A DNA stretch of 64,000 nucleotides from Paenibacillus lutrae. GTDB lineage: Bacteria > Bacillota > Bacilli > Paenibacillales > NBRC-103111. Shown piece after piece: positions 43,418-52,067 of this stretch. Each line of letters opens with the position of its first letter. Within the stretch, counting starts at the first letter, position 1. The stretch is from NCBI RefSeq assembly GCF_009757775.1, contig NZ_RHLK01000007.1, forward strand, positions 250,869 through 314,868, in the 5' to 3' direction. Below the pieces are notes generated by a model that was given only the letters and a program-made list of their open reading frames with translations, had not been told where the DNA came from and did no database searches. The position numbers and the translations under genes were made by a program.

Positions 43418-45325
43418 TTATTTAAGCTTTAACAACTTATCACCTTCAATAACGGTTTGTTTAATGAACGCAGACAAGGTCTTAGGATATTTACCTAATC
43501 CAGTTGTCAATATAATTTGGTAATCCATAGATTTAAGCTCAGAAATTCTATCCATACATTTATCTAAATTATCTTTATCAATCCCCAGATTTTCAGGTGT
43601 ATCAACAAGTAAAAACTGAGGGAATGGAATGCGATTCTTAGAGTCCAAAGACATAGCCAAAAGAGTTAAAAAATATAAAAAACGTTTAGGTACATCTGAG
43701 CTGGCTTCTCTATAATATCCATCATTTATGACAGGCATGTAATCCTCATTAATCTCTGCGCTTGTTACTCCATTCACAGTCTTCGTCATAAAGCCGTTGT
43801 AAATTTCATTAAACTGCTTAATTTGTGCTTGTATTAATAGTTCTATTGCATCCTGTGAATTTCTCACTTTTGTTTGCAGCATATTATAATCATTTTTCGC
43901 TTTGTTAAAAGCTCGTTCAATTCCTTCATACTTTTCTATGATTTTAATCCTATTTTCGCTATATTGAATAGCATTCCTTAATTGATATACACGTTCATTC
44001 AATTGGAGTAATTCTTGATTATTAGCATTCGTGTGCTGTTCGGCTTCTTTCAATTGGCTTCGAATGCTCTCCAAGTTCAAATGAATTTGCTTAATTACTT
44101 GTTGTAAGGATGTAATTTCTTTCCCACATGAATTGATAGCAACGTCTATAGTTTCAACTGATTTTTGTTTTGAACGTAAAATCTCAATATATTCCTGTGA
44201 ATTATAAAAGAAACGTTCACTTTGTCCTTCTTGTATTTCTGCACCACATAAGCAAACGCCACGGACACGTTCAACTTTATTAAAACAGCAAGGGCATAGG
44301 TCTGGAGAAAAAAGATGTAGTGTATTATGAGAAAAAATAATTTTGTTAATATGTGAAACTTCTCTTATTAGTTCTTCTTTCAGTTCAATCAGATCACGCT
44401 GTTCAAATGAGACATTGCTAAGATTTGTTTGAACGTCTGCTAGTTCTTGCTCTTTATGAACTAACGATTGACGAAGTTGTTGAATTTGTAGTTCGAATTT
44501 TGAAGAATCTGATTTTCTAGTCTTAACATCATTACGCAATAATTGAACTCGTTGAAGTTCCAGTTTATCTTCTGTCAATTTTCTAAGTAGCTCGCTTGAG
44601 GGAAGGCTGCTTACGTCATACCCCATCTCAGTAGCCAAAATACCAAAATTATCAAATAATATTTTTTTTGCGTCTCTTTGTTTCTCATACTCCCGTAATT
44701 GTCCAAGCATTGCATAATAATCCGAAAATCGATGACCTACCAACAGCTCGAAAATGACTTTACGTACATTAATTGAATCTGAAATAAAACTACCATCTGT
44801 TTTATGCTCTTTATATATTTTTTTTGGTTCGGTCCCTTGGTCATAGTGAATAAGACGAAACAAATCCGTAAAATTCACCTTAAAGTGAGACGTGCCTTGC
44901 CAAACGTCGACCACTTCAATTCCAAGTTTTTGAAGAAGCCAGTCTGAGTAAGTAGATTGCCCCTCTGGCATATGTTGTCTGTTTAAATACAATGACTCTT
45001 CCTTTCCATTCTTGTCTTGGACAATAATCATGTTGTTTTGTTTTTGACCAAAATAACGCTTAATTAAGTAAGGCTCATGATTGATTTCAATTTCAAGTAG
45101 CACGAAATTATTAGAATCGTTCTTGACTTCTTTATGGACTTCTGTTTTAGAAAAATTAAACATGTGGACGTAATCGCCAAGTGCATAACAAATTAAAGCA
45201 CTAAATGTAGATTTTCCTCCACCATTTCCAGCTTCAATAATATTTACGCCATCTGTTAACTTGGGTGAACTATAGGTGTACTTATCGCCATTGTAATGCA
45301 CTTTATTAATTTTTAATCTTCCCAT
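43418..45325 (-). CDS. Rad50-like ABC/SMC-type ATPase of a three-gene defence module
   Basis: A 635-aa ATPase. Walker A GNGGGKST is at residues 33-40 and Walker B FLLVDTPENLGID lies near the C-terminus. A long coiled coil between them (about 205-340 and 375-520) is broken by a zinc-hook-like centre with CPCC (344-347) and CLC (358-360). This layout fits the ATPase of ABC-three-component systems described by comparative genomics; DndD- or RloC-like proteins are the alternative. Its ATG overlaps the middle-component gene by 13 nt. Confidence 0.78.
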   Translation of the reverse strand: MGRLKINKVHYNGDKYTYSSPKLTDGVNIIEAGNGGGKSTFSALICYALGDYVHMFNFSKTEVHKEVKNDSNNFVLLEIEINHEPYLIKRYFGQKQNNMIIVQDKNGKEESLYLNRQHMPEGQSTYSDWLLQKLGIEVVDVWQGTSHFKVNFTDLFRLIHYDQGTEPKKIYKEHKTDGSFISDSINVRKVIFELLVGHRFSDYYAMLGQLREYEKQRDAKKILFDNFGILATEMGYDVSSLPSSELLRKLTEDKLELQRVQLLRNDVKTRKSDSSKFELQIQQLRQSLVHKEQELADVQTNLSNVSFEQRDLIELKEELIREVSHINKIIFSHNTLHLFSPDLCPCCFNKVERVRGVCLCGAEIQEGQSERFFYNSQEYIEILRSKQKSVETIDVAINSCGKEITSLQQVIKQIHLNLESIRSQLKEAEQHTNANNQELLQLNERVYQLRNAIQYSENRIKIIEKYEGIERAFNKAKNDYNMLQTKVRNSQDAIELLIQAQIKQFNEIYNGFMTKTVNGVTSAEINEDYMPVINDGYYREASSDVPKRFLYFLTLLAMSLDSKNRIPFPQFLLVDTPENLGIDKDNLDKCMDRISELKSMDYQIILTTGLGKYPKTLSAFIKQTVIEGDKLLKLK

Positions 45326-45891
45326 ATTTGTACACCCCTTTTGCGGAACAATTCATCAAGTAATGAGCTTGTTTTCATTGTTCTTATATATGAGAACATG
45401 GATTTAATTTGCTTACTGTGTTCACGTTCCATTCGAAATAACTCTGAGGACGAAAACTCTTCTGGAAGGTTTTCAATAGCTAACCACATATCGAATGATT
45501 TTCTAGTTTCATTTTTAGACATGGATATAATACCTTTTTGTTGAAGAGCATAGAATAATGAACCTGCCCAATTTTGTCGCAACCGACTTTTTAGGTAGGT
45601 TTCTTTCAAATGATTTCTATCGATGGGCGAAGCTATACTATCCCATTCTTTATTGGAAGAAACAATAGAAAATAGTGCATGATTAGACAAAAAAGGAATT
45701 AGATAATTTAATTTTGACCATTCTTGTAATCGTTGTTTCTCACTGGTAAAGCCAAGTGTCTGTAAAAAAATTATTGTATTATAAGCGAAATAATAATAAT
45801 CATCTTCCGCGCTAAACATCATGCGCTTCTTAACGTTCACATTGTCATTCTTTATTTGGTCACTCATTGCACATTCATTTCCTCCTGTCAA
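45313..45891 (-). CDS. Small middle-component-like protein of the three-gene module
   Basis: A 192-aa, helical, soluble protein without recognisable catalytic residues. It is encoded between the Cap4-like effector and the SMC-like ATPase and overlaps both (17 nt upstream and 13 nt downstream), so all three are translated together. Size and position match the middle component of ABC-three-component systems. Sequence similarity to a named subfamily could not be judged. Confidence 0.65.
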   Translation of the reverse strand: MTGGNECAMSDQIKNDNVNVKKRMMFSAEDDYYYFAYNTIIFLQTLGFTSEKQRLQEWSKLNYLIPFLSNHALFSIVSSNKEWDSIASPIDRNHLKETYLKSRLRQNWAGSLFYALQQKGIISMSKNETRKSFDMWLAIENLPEEFSSSELFRMEREHSKQIKSMFSYIRTMKTSSLLDELFRKRGVQIWED

Positions 45892-47107
45892 AAGCTAAAT
45901 AACATGAGTTGATTAATTCATAAATCGTATCACGAACAGCATTTTCACTTTTGAAAGGGTAATGATAATCTTTACCCCAATCTTCTAAATGTGAAGTCGC
46001 TGAACGAACCAAAATCTCTATCCAGTTATCAACGACTAGCGGCTCAACTGTGGATTGGCGTGTTTGCTTATATACGACTCGTATCAGTTGCTCTTCACAA
46101 GATTCAAACACACGATAAAGATATGCACCACGTTCCTGCGGTTGAACTCTCAATAGTTGTTTTTCAATTGAACCAATTTTTCTTGCAAAAAACTCAAAAT
46201 TTGATTCATCATATTCAGGTGATACATCTTTAATTTTACTGTCAATATTTCGACCATCAAATGGTTTTTCCATCGACTCCCAATCTTCATAACATGGGTC
46301 TAATGGTTTTGTAGATGCCACATTGTTACCTATTTCAAGAAATTTTGCTCTTACTGTATCTGCATTAATCATTCGATGAATAGGGTCTTTGAATACTTGT
46401 CTTTTTTCAAGCTCTTTATCAAGCGTATCAATAATATACTGCTCTTTCCCAGATATAGTCACAGTATCATACAAGCGACAACTCTTAACTTTTGATAATA
46501 AAGTGATTTCAAGTTCGTTTTCGTCTTCCTGATCAAATTTCCAATCAATCTGATTTAGGAATTGAATCCATAATTCATCCGTATATCTCTCAATTGCATC
46601 TAAATACCCGGTCTCATTTTTACCTGCATATTGCTTTTTGTAATCATCTAAAATGATGCATTTCAAATAGGGAAGTACCCCATTATAGTCTCTATCCATT
46701 AATAGACGCATAAGTTCTTTTTCAGGTAATTCCATCTTATGTTTTTTCAATAACTCAGTTGTGCGTTCATTTGTAATTCCAGTGTTTGTATAAAAGCCAA
46801 AACGAATATGCTGTCCATAATGTAAAAAAACATCAAGAAAGCTTACTAAACTATTCTTAACTTCATCTGAGTTTAATGAAAAACATTTTGACTCATAGCT
46901 TTTATCGCTCTCTAAATATTCTTTGCTCGTACCATTTCCATCGTTTGAAGTGATATAGACATCCTCAATATACTCACATGCAACAAGTACAGATATATTA
47001 GTGGATTTTTCAAGTTCATCAAATATTAACTGGATAGCTCTTAGTCGTTGCAGCCTTTCACCCTTACTTTGTTCACCTACTACCCGACTGATAATACTTC
47101 TCTCCAT
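45875..47107 (-). CDS. Putative Cap4/DUF4297-like nuclease effector with C-terminal adaptor domain
   Basis: A 410-aa protein. Residues 20-130 read like a PD-(D/E)XK fold of the DUF4297/Cap4 group: CEYIEDVYI with Glu48-Asp49, ESK at 72-74, then a long helix and HIRFGFYTNTGITNE. The remaining 280 residues are helical and would hold the domain that docks on the ATPase/middle component. It is the first gene of the operon, 116 bp downstream of an SOS box. Nuclease activity is an inference from the motif pattern. Confidence 0.65.
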   Translation of the reverse strand: MERSIISRVVGEQSKGERLQRLRAIQLIFDELEKSTNISVLVACEYIEDVYITSNDGNGTSKEYLESDKSYESKCFSLNSDEVKNSLVSFLDVFLHYGQHIRFGFYTNTGITNERTTELLKKHKMELPEKELMRLLMDRDYNGVLPYLKCIILDDYKKQYAGKNETGYLDAIERYTDELWIQFLNQIDWKFDQEDENELEITLLSKVKSCRLYDTVTISGKEQYIIDTLDKELEKRQVFKDPIHRMINADTVRAKFLEIGNNVASTKPLDPCYEDWESMEKPFDGRNIDSKIKDVSPEYDESNFEFFARKIGSIEKQLLRVQPQERGAYLYRVFESCEEQLIRVVYKQTRQSTVEPLVVDNWIEILVRSATSHLEDWGKDYHYPFKSENAVRDTIYELINSCYLAFDRRK

Positions 47108-47222
47108 AGGCTTCCATCCTTAAATTATGAATCTTATGCACTATGGCATTTCGACATCATCCTCCATTTTCCTTTTTAATATCCGAAATTCTGGTTCTTA
47201 AGGAAGAACACTTACAAATATT

Positions 47223-47236
47223 AGAACACATGTTCC
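47223..47236. promoter_or_regulatory. LexA/DinR (SOS) box ahead of the three-gene defence operon
   Basis: AGAACACATGTTCC matches the Bacillus LexA consensus CGAACRNRYGTTYC at 13 of 14 positions. It lies 116 bp upstream of the effector ATG, immediately downstream of an AT-rich promoter-like stretch on the minus strand. DNA damage would therefore induce the system. The rest of 47108-47560 shows no convincing gene. Confidence 0.7.
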
Positions 47237-47402
47237 TATTTTATCATTTTAAAATTAATATTTCTACAAGGAAATCACTCGTTGTAAGTGCTCATCCTGA
47301 ATCCAAACCCGAATTTTTGAAATCATGCAATTTGGGATCTGCTCACTAGTTGTATTTTTGAATCACTCTTTTCTTCATTTACATCACTCCTCTTATAGAA
47401 TA

Positions 47403-47451
47403 AAACACCGTTAAACAACATGGTCATATCCATGGAGGTTTAACGGTGTTT
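47403..47451. terminator. Long hairpin at the proximal cassette end
   Basis: AAACACCGTTAAAC and GTTTAACGGTGTTT arms enclose an inner CATGG/CCATG stem and a 6-nt loop. TTTTATTC follows on the minus strand. It separates rlmH transcripts from the defence operon. Confidence 0.6.
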
Positions 47452-47550
47452 ACATATAAAAATATTAAAAAGAAAGTTGAGGTTTTAGGGCTGAGAAAAC
47501 TTTATAACATGGGATCTGACTACAATGGACGTCTTAGACAGATCTTCTAG

Positions 47551-47578
47551 AAATTTCGCCCTATTTATGATATGGTTC
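47551..47578 (-). repeat. rlmH 3'-end att site (copy 1)
   Basis: The last rlmH codons GAA-CCA-TAT-CAT-AAA-TAG are followed by GGCGAAATTT. In staphylococci the same codons of rlmH (orfX) form the SCC attachment site. The stretch 47551-47566 is an exact inverted copy of 38922-38937. Confidence 0.75.
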
Positions 47579-48040
47579 CCCCCGGTTTATCTTAAACGCC
47601 CGATAAACCTGCTCCACCAGCACCAGCCGCATCAACTGATGCGGCAAGGTCATGCGCCCGAACGACAGCTTCGCGTCGGCGCGGCGCAGCACCTCGCTCG
47701 ACAGGCCGAGCGAGCCGCCAATGACGAAGGCCACCTGGCTGCGCCCGTAGGTGGCCAGCCGGTCGAGCTGCTGCGCCAACTGCTCGCTCGACCAGGTCTC
47801 CCCGTCGATGGCCAGCGCCACGACGAACGCGTCCGGGGCGAGCTTGGCCAAGAGCCGCTCGCCTTCTTTCACCCGCACCTGCTGCTCCTCTGCAGGGCTC
47901 ATGCTCTCCGGTGCCTTCTCATCCGGCACCTCAATCATCTGCACCTTGGCATACGGGCCAAGGCGCTTCACGTACTCGTCGATCCCGTTGACGAGGTATT
48001 TTTCTTTCAACTTGCCGATTGTAGCTATCGTGATGTGCAT
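47561..48040 (-). CDS. rlmH: 23S rRNA pseudouridine1915 N3-methyltransferase RlmH
   Basis: A 159-aa SPOUT methyltransferase that modifies pseudouridine 1915 in helix 69 of 23S rRNA. The trefoil-knot SAM site [10 protein letters not shown] and the C-terminal [20 protein letters not shown] are characteristic, and length is standard. It lies at the chromosomal origin end next to the WalRK block, as in other Bacillales. Its 3' end doubles as the att site of the cassette array; the reading frame is intact. Confidence 0.95.
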   Translation of the reverse strand: MHITIATIGKLKEKYLVNGIDEYVKRLGPYAKVQMIEVPDEKAPESMSPAEEQQVRVKEGERLLAKLAPDAFVVALAIDGETWSSEQLAQQLDRLATYGRSQVAFVIGGSLGLSSEVLRRADAKLSFGRMTLPHQLMRLVLVEQVYRAFKINRGEPYHK

Positions 48041-48412
48041 AAGAGCGCTCCTTTTCGTATCCGGTCATGGATTAATCTGACCTTACTTTACCGCAAACAG
48101 CCCCTAAATCCAAGCAATCCCTCCACTCCGTGGAAGCCGCCGCTCCAATTCCCGTAAATACACGCCGCCCCACCTGAAAAAAACACACTTGACGTATATT
48201 CCCTAGCAGGTATGATGCCAATAGGGGAATCTTTTCCGGCATTCCCGCCATTTTTGCAAAGAATCCACAAGTGTTTTTCTACCCTATTACGCACCGTCCC
48301 GGCACGGTAAATATAACACTACGAACCAGGTCCAATAACGCTTATAATGTAGGAAGCGAAGCTTTTACACAAATAGGAAATCTCCATAATTATTAATCAG
48401 GGGTGAAAGAAA
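48041..48412. other. Intergenic region between rlmH and gluconokinase
   Basis: This divergent 370-bp region holds TATAAT at 48343-48348 upstream of the kinase, without a recognisable -35 at the right distance. No convincing gene or RNA structure is seen in the rest. Confidence 0.4.
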
Positions 48413-49948
48413 TTGTCTTATTTCATGGGTTTGGACATCGGAACGACCAGTACGAAGACGATTATTACGGATGGGAAAGGGGTTCTTCTAGGGGCTGGAG
48501 AAGCAGGGTATCCGCTTGATGTACCGCAGCCTTCCTGGGCGGAGCAAGACCCGGATCTTATGTTCGAGGCTGTGCTTAAATCGATCCAAGAGGCTATTCA
48601 GAAGTCGGGGATCGATGCCAGGCAGCTGGAAGCGATCGGCTTCAGCACCGCTATGCACAGCGTGATACCGGTAGACGCGGACGGCAAACCGCTGATGAGC
48701 AGCATCATCTGGGCGGATAACCGCAGCGTGGCTCAGGTTCAGCGGCTCAAGGACGAGAAGCTCAGCAGTTCCCTCTACCACACCACCGGAATCCCGATGC
48801 ACCCGATGACGCCGCTTCCGAAGTTGATGTGGCTTCGTGAGAACCGTCAAGATATTTTCGCCAAGGCTGTCAAATACATATCGATTAAAGAATATATTCT
48901 GCACAAATTCTTCGGCCGCTACATTGTCGACCATTCAATCGCATCCGGGACCTGTCTGTTCAACCTGAACACGTTGGCCTGGGATGCCGATGCGCTGGAA
49001 ATCGCGGGCATCCGGGAAGATCAGCTGAGCGAGATCGTCCCGACCACGCACATTATGCGCGGGATGAAATCCGAATTTGCCGATCTGCTCGGCCTCAATC
49101 CGGACGTGCCTTTCGTAGTCGGTGCGGCGGACGGTGCGCTCGCCAACCTCGGTGTGGGAGCGGTCGAGCCCGGCGTAGTCGCGATCACCATCGGAACGAG
49201 CGGCGCAGTCCGTACCGTGGTGCCGAAGCCGCTCACCGATCCCAAGGAGCGCACGTTCTGCTACGCGCTCACCGAGAATCACTGGGTCATCGGCGGTGCC
49301 AGCAACAACGGCGGCCTCATGCTGCGCTGGTTCCGCGACGAGTTCTCCTTCCCCGAAGTCGAGGAAGCGCGCCGTACGGGCAAAGACCCGTACGACATCA
49401 TGATCGCGTCAGCCAAGGAAGTAGCCCCGGGCTCAGACGGCCTGCTGTTCCTGCCGTTCCTGTCCGGCGAACGTGCGCCTTACTGGAACGCGGATGCACG
49501 CGGCAGCTTCTTCGGCATCGGCCTGCACCACAAGCGGCCGCAGTTCATCCGCGCGGTGCTCGAAGGCATTCTCTTCACCGTCTTCGGAATCGGCATCGCT
49601 CTGCGCGACCTGGCCGGCCCGGCGAAGGAAATCCGCGCATCCGGCGGATTCGCCCGCTCACCGGAATGGCGCCAGATCATGGCCGATATGTTCGGCTATC
49701 CGGTCCACATTCCGAAGAGCCACGAGAGCTCGTCCTTCGGTGCCGTGGCACTCGCCATGCATGCTGTCGGCGCTCTGGAGCGTCTGGAAGACGTGAACAA
49801 GCTCATCTCCATCACAGACCGCCAGGAGCCGAACATCGAGCACGCGCCTACGTATCTGGAGCTGTACTCCCTATACGACCGGGTGTACCACAAGCTGAAG
49901 GATGAATTCTCCGTAATTGCGGAGTTCCAGCGCCGCGGCCATAAGTAA
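48413..49948 (+). CDS. gntK: Gluconokinase (FGGY family)
   Basis: A 511-aa carbohydrate kinase. The N-terminal phosphate loop GLDIGTTSTKTIITD, the WAEQDPD segment, GFSTAMHSVIPVD, and the adenosine-side TIGTSGAVR and ASGGFARSPEWRQIMADMFG match the gluconate kinase branch of FGGY enzymes. It would phosphorylate gluconate to 6-phosphogluconate. It starts at TTG after GGGGTGA; an ATG four codons later is the alternative. No gluconate permease or GntR gene is adjacent, so it is monocistronic here, with a strong terminator. Confidence 0.85.
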   Translation: MSYFMGLDIGTTSTKTIITDGKGVLLGAGEAGYPLDVPQPSWAEQDPDLMFEAVLKSIQEAIQKSGIDARQLEAIGFSTAMHSVIPVDADGKPLMSSIIWADNRSVAQVQRLKDEKLSSSLYHTTGIPMHPMTPLPKLMWLRENRQDIFAKAVKYISIKEYILHKFFGRYIVDHSIASGTCLFNLNTLAWDADALEIAGIREDQLSEIVPTTHIMRGMKSEFADLLGLNPDVPFVVGAADGALANLGVGAVEPGVVAITIGTSGAVRTVVPKPLTDPKERTFCYALTENHWVIGGASNNGGLMLRWFRDEFSFPEVEEARRTGKDPYDIMIASAKEVAPGSDGLLFLPFLSGERAPYWNADARGSFFGIGLHHKRPQFIRAVLEGILFTVFGIGIALRDLAGPAKEIRASGGFARSPEWRQIMADMFGYPVHIPKSHESSSFGAVALAMHAVGALERLEDVNKLISITDRQEPNIEHAPTYLELYSLYDRVYHKLKDEFSVIAEFQRRGHK

Positions 49949-50167
49949 ACTAATTTATCATTAGCAAGTTAGTTAAGCGCAAGCCAGTTAAGCAGATTCC
50001 ACCATTACTTAACCATTCAGATAACAGAGAGCCTAGCTCCATCGGCCATCGGGTACACATTCTGCCCTCAAGCACCAATGCCGATCGCATGCGCCAGCCG
50101 CTGCATAGCATAGCCGGCAACCCGTATCCGAGGAACTTCGATCTCATGCTCCCAACAATCACAAAAT

Positions 50168-50216
50168 CCCCTGCACAGCCTTCGCAACCAGCGAACCCTG
50201 TGCAGGGGATTTTTTT
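50168..50216 (+). terminator. Terminator region between gntK and the CxxH gene
   Basis: CCCCTGCACAG and CTGTGCAGGGG arms are followed by ATTTTTTT. It lies 220 bp after the kinase stop. Confidence 0.75.
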
Positions 50217-50268
50217 CAATCTATAACGTCAGGTTCGGGATTGCAGTCCCTGTGTTCCAGCCGGCACC

Positions 50269-50436
50269 TTATACCACCAAATACTCCGGCTTCACCTGAC
50301 AATGCTCACAATGGACAGGCGGTTCCCACTTAGCAAAGCTCACTTTATCTAAATCCACGATATCCGGCGCGTCCTCATATTCGTCTACGAATTGATCAAT
50401 TGCAATCTCCAGATGCTCTTTGCAGACTGTGAACAT
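50269..50436 (-). CDS. Small CxxH/CxxC zinc-binding-type protein
   Basis: A 55-residue gene beginning at the ATG at 50434-50436, after AAGGGG. It carries CKEH near the N-terminus and CEHC near the C-terminus, with the acidic FVDEYEDAPDIVDLD between them. This matches the CxxH/CxxC small-protein family found beside htrA in Bacillales. The paired motifs probably bind one zinc ion. It starts 20 bp after the htrA-like stop, in the same operon. Function is unknown. Confidence 0.8.
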   Translation of the reverse strand: MFTVCKEHLEIAIDQFVDEYEDAPDIVDLDKVSFAKWEPPVHCEHCQVKPEYLVV

Positions 50437-50456
50437 TACTTTGCCCCTTCTTCCTG

Positions 50457-51710
50457 TTAGTTCTTTCCCGCTTCGGTAAGCGTCAGATTAGTCTGCTGCT
50501 TTTTACCTTCGCGGTAGTAGGTCACTTGAATTTTATCTCCAATCTTGCTCTCATTATACAGGAATTTTCGCAGCTGCACCGTGGTCTCGATCTTCTTGCC
50601 CTCAATCTCCACGATCACATCTTCGCTTTTAAGTCCCGCCTTCTCGGCAGGCCCGGATGCTTCTATCACGATCAGGCCCCTTTTAACATCAGCCGGCAGT
50701 TTCAAGGACTCGGTATCTTCGAATAGCTGCAGTTCCTGCGTGGACACACCCATCAGCGGACGGATGACCTTCTGATTGTTAATGAGAGACTGGATGACCG
50801 GCTCCGCATCCTTAATCGGAATGGCAAATCCCAGGCCCTCGACGCCCATTTCCGCGATCTTGAGCGAATTAATGCCTACGACTTTGCCCTCCAGATTGAC
50901 GAGCGCTCCGCCGCTGTTGCCCTGGTTGATGGAAGCATCCGTCTGGATTAGCTCCATCTCCCAGTCATACTGCCCATCCATCGCGAATGAGATCGGCAGA
51001 AGCCGCTTCGGGGACGACACGATGCCTTTGGTCACAGTCGGCGAATAGCCCAGCCCGAGGGGGTTGCCCAGCGCAATGACCGTCTCGCCCGCTCTCAGAG
51101 CGGAAGAATCGCCGAACTCGGCAATGGCCGTTAAGCCGTCCGCATCGGTTTCCAGCACAGCCAGATCCGTAATCTGATCTTTACCGAGCAGCTGCGCTTT
51201 CTTCTTCTCGCCGGATGCCGTGTAGACCTCGAACTCCTGCCCGCTGTCCACGACATGATAATTCGTCGCAATGCGCACCTTGGAGCCTTTTTTCTCGAAA
51301 ATAATGCCGGAACCGATGCCGGTCTGTTTCATTTCATCCTCTGCATCGGGCTGTACGCTGACAATACTGACAATCGCCGATTTGACCCGCTCGGTTGCCT
51401 GGACAACCGCATTGTTATAAGAATCCTCCAGCTGCTTAGCGGATATAGCGGCCGGCTTGGCACTGCCGGTGCCGGTCACCGCCTGTACCAGCAGGACGAT
51501 GACCAGCATCGCTGCAGCTCCGGCTGCCCCGGCTATCCATAAGGTGCGGTTAGGCATCTTTTGCAGACCCGGCATTCCAAGCGGACCTGCTCCCGTACGT
51601 AAGCGGAACCGGCGTCTCGACGGCAGCCATCCGCCTTCTTCCTGGTTCTGCTGCCGTTTGGACGGCTTCGTAGAATAAAAATCGTCATCGAATAAACTCA
51701 CGCGACCCAC
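50457..51710 (-). CDS. HtrA/DegP-type membrane serine protease
   Basis: A 417-aa protein with a cytoplasmic N-terminus of about 55 residues, one membrane helix (about 57-78), a trypsin-like domain and a C-terminal PDZ domain. The catalytic triad is His152 (TNYHVV), Asp182 (ITDLAV) and Ser266 (GNSGGAL). It degrades or refolds damaged exported proteins. The position after the wal genes corresponds to YyxA/HtrC in Bacillus. A start GTG/ATG at 51710 is supported by the conserved charged N-terminus. Confidence 0.92.
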   Translation of the reverse strand: MGRVSLFDDDFYSTKPSKRQQNQEEGGWLPSRRRFRLRTGAGPLGMPGLQKMPNRTLWIAGAAGAAAMLVIVLLVQAVTGTGSAKPAAISAKQLEDSYNNAVVQATERVKSAIVSIVSVQPDAEDEMKQTGIGSGIIFEKKGSKVRIATNYHVVDSGQEFEVYTASGEKKKAQLLGKDQITDLAVLETDADGLTAIAEFGDSSALRAGETVIALGNPLGLGYSPTVTKGIVSSPKRLLPISFAMDGQYDWEMELIQTDASINQGNSGGALVNLEGKVVGINSLKIAEMGVEGLGFAIPIKDAEPVIQSLINNQKVIRPLMGVSTQELQLFEDTESLKLPADVKRGLIVIEASGPAEKAGLKSEDVIVEIEGKKIETTVQLRKFLYNESKIGDKIQVTYYREGKKQQTNLTLTEAGKN

Positions 51711-51854
51711 ACCTCTCGCTCAAACGGCGGATTTTTCAAGAAACCAGGAATGTTTTCGGCCCGATCAGCCTACAATAATAGTAAACGTATCTGCTAGATT
51801 TACCAGAATGGCTCCGGCTCTTGAACTATTAACCTTCCCAAGGAGAGGATTAAC

Positions 51855-52067
51855 ATGAACAACCGTATCCGTACATCTCTGGACGAGGTCCAGCTTATCG
51901 GCAAGCTCGCCGATCTCAAAGAGGACCACTACCGCAGCTCACTCATCCTCACCGCCCTGATCGATGTTCTGATTGACAAAGGCCTTGTGACTTCCCAGGA
52001 GCTCCAGGCACGTATCGACAAACTCGATAACAGCTTCAGTCCTTACCCAGCTCCTCCCATTTCGTAG
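51855..52067 (+). CDS. Small hypothetical protein overlapping the end of walJ
   Basis: A 70-aa helical protein of unknown family. The ribosome site AAGGAGAGG, 6 nt before the ATG, is among the best in the region, so it is probably translated. Its last 32 bp overlap the 3' end of the convergent walJ gene. The sequence has a charged helix, a hydrophobic centre (ILTALIDVLI) and a Pro-rich tail. Confidence 0.65.
   Translation: MNNRIRTSLDEVQLIGKLADLKEDHYRSSLILTALIDVLIDKGLVTSQELQARIDKLDNSFSPYPAPPIS

Noticed and set aside
47143..47349. 68-codon plus-strand frame upstream of the defence operon
   Set aside because: It overlaps the SOS box and promoter region, and shows no ribosome site or domain.
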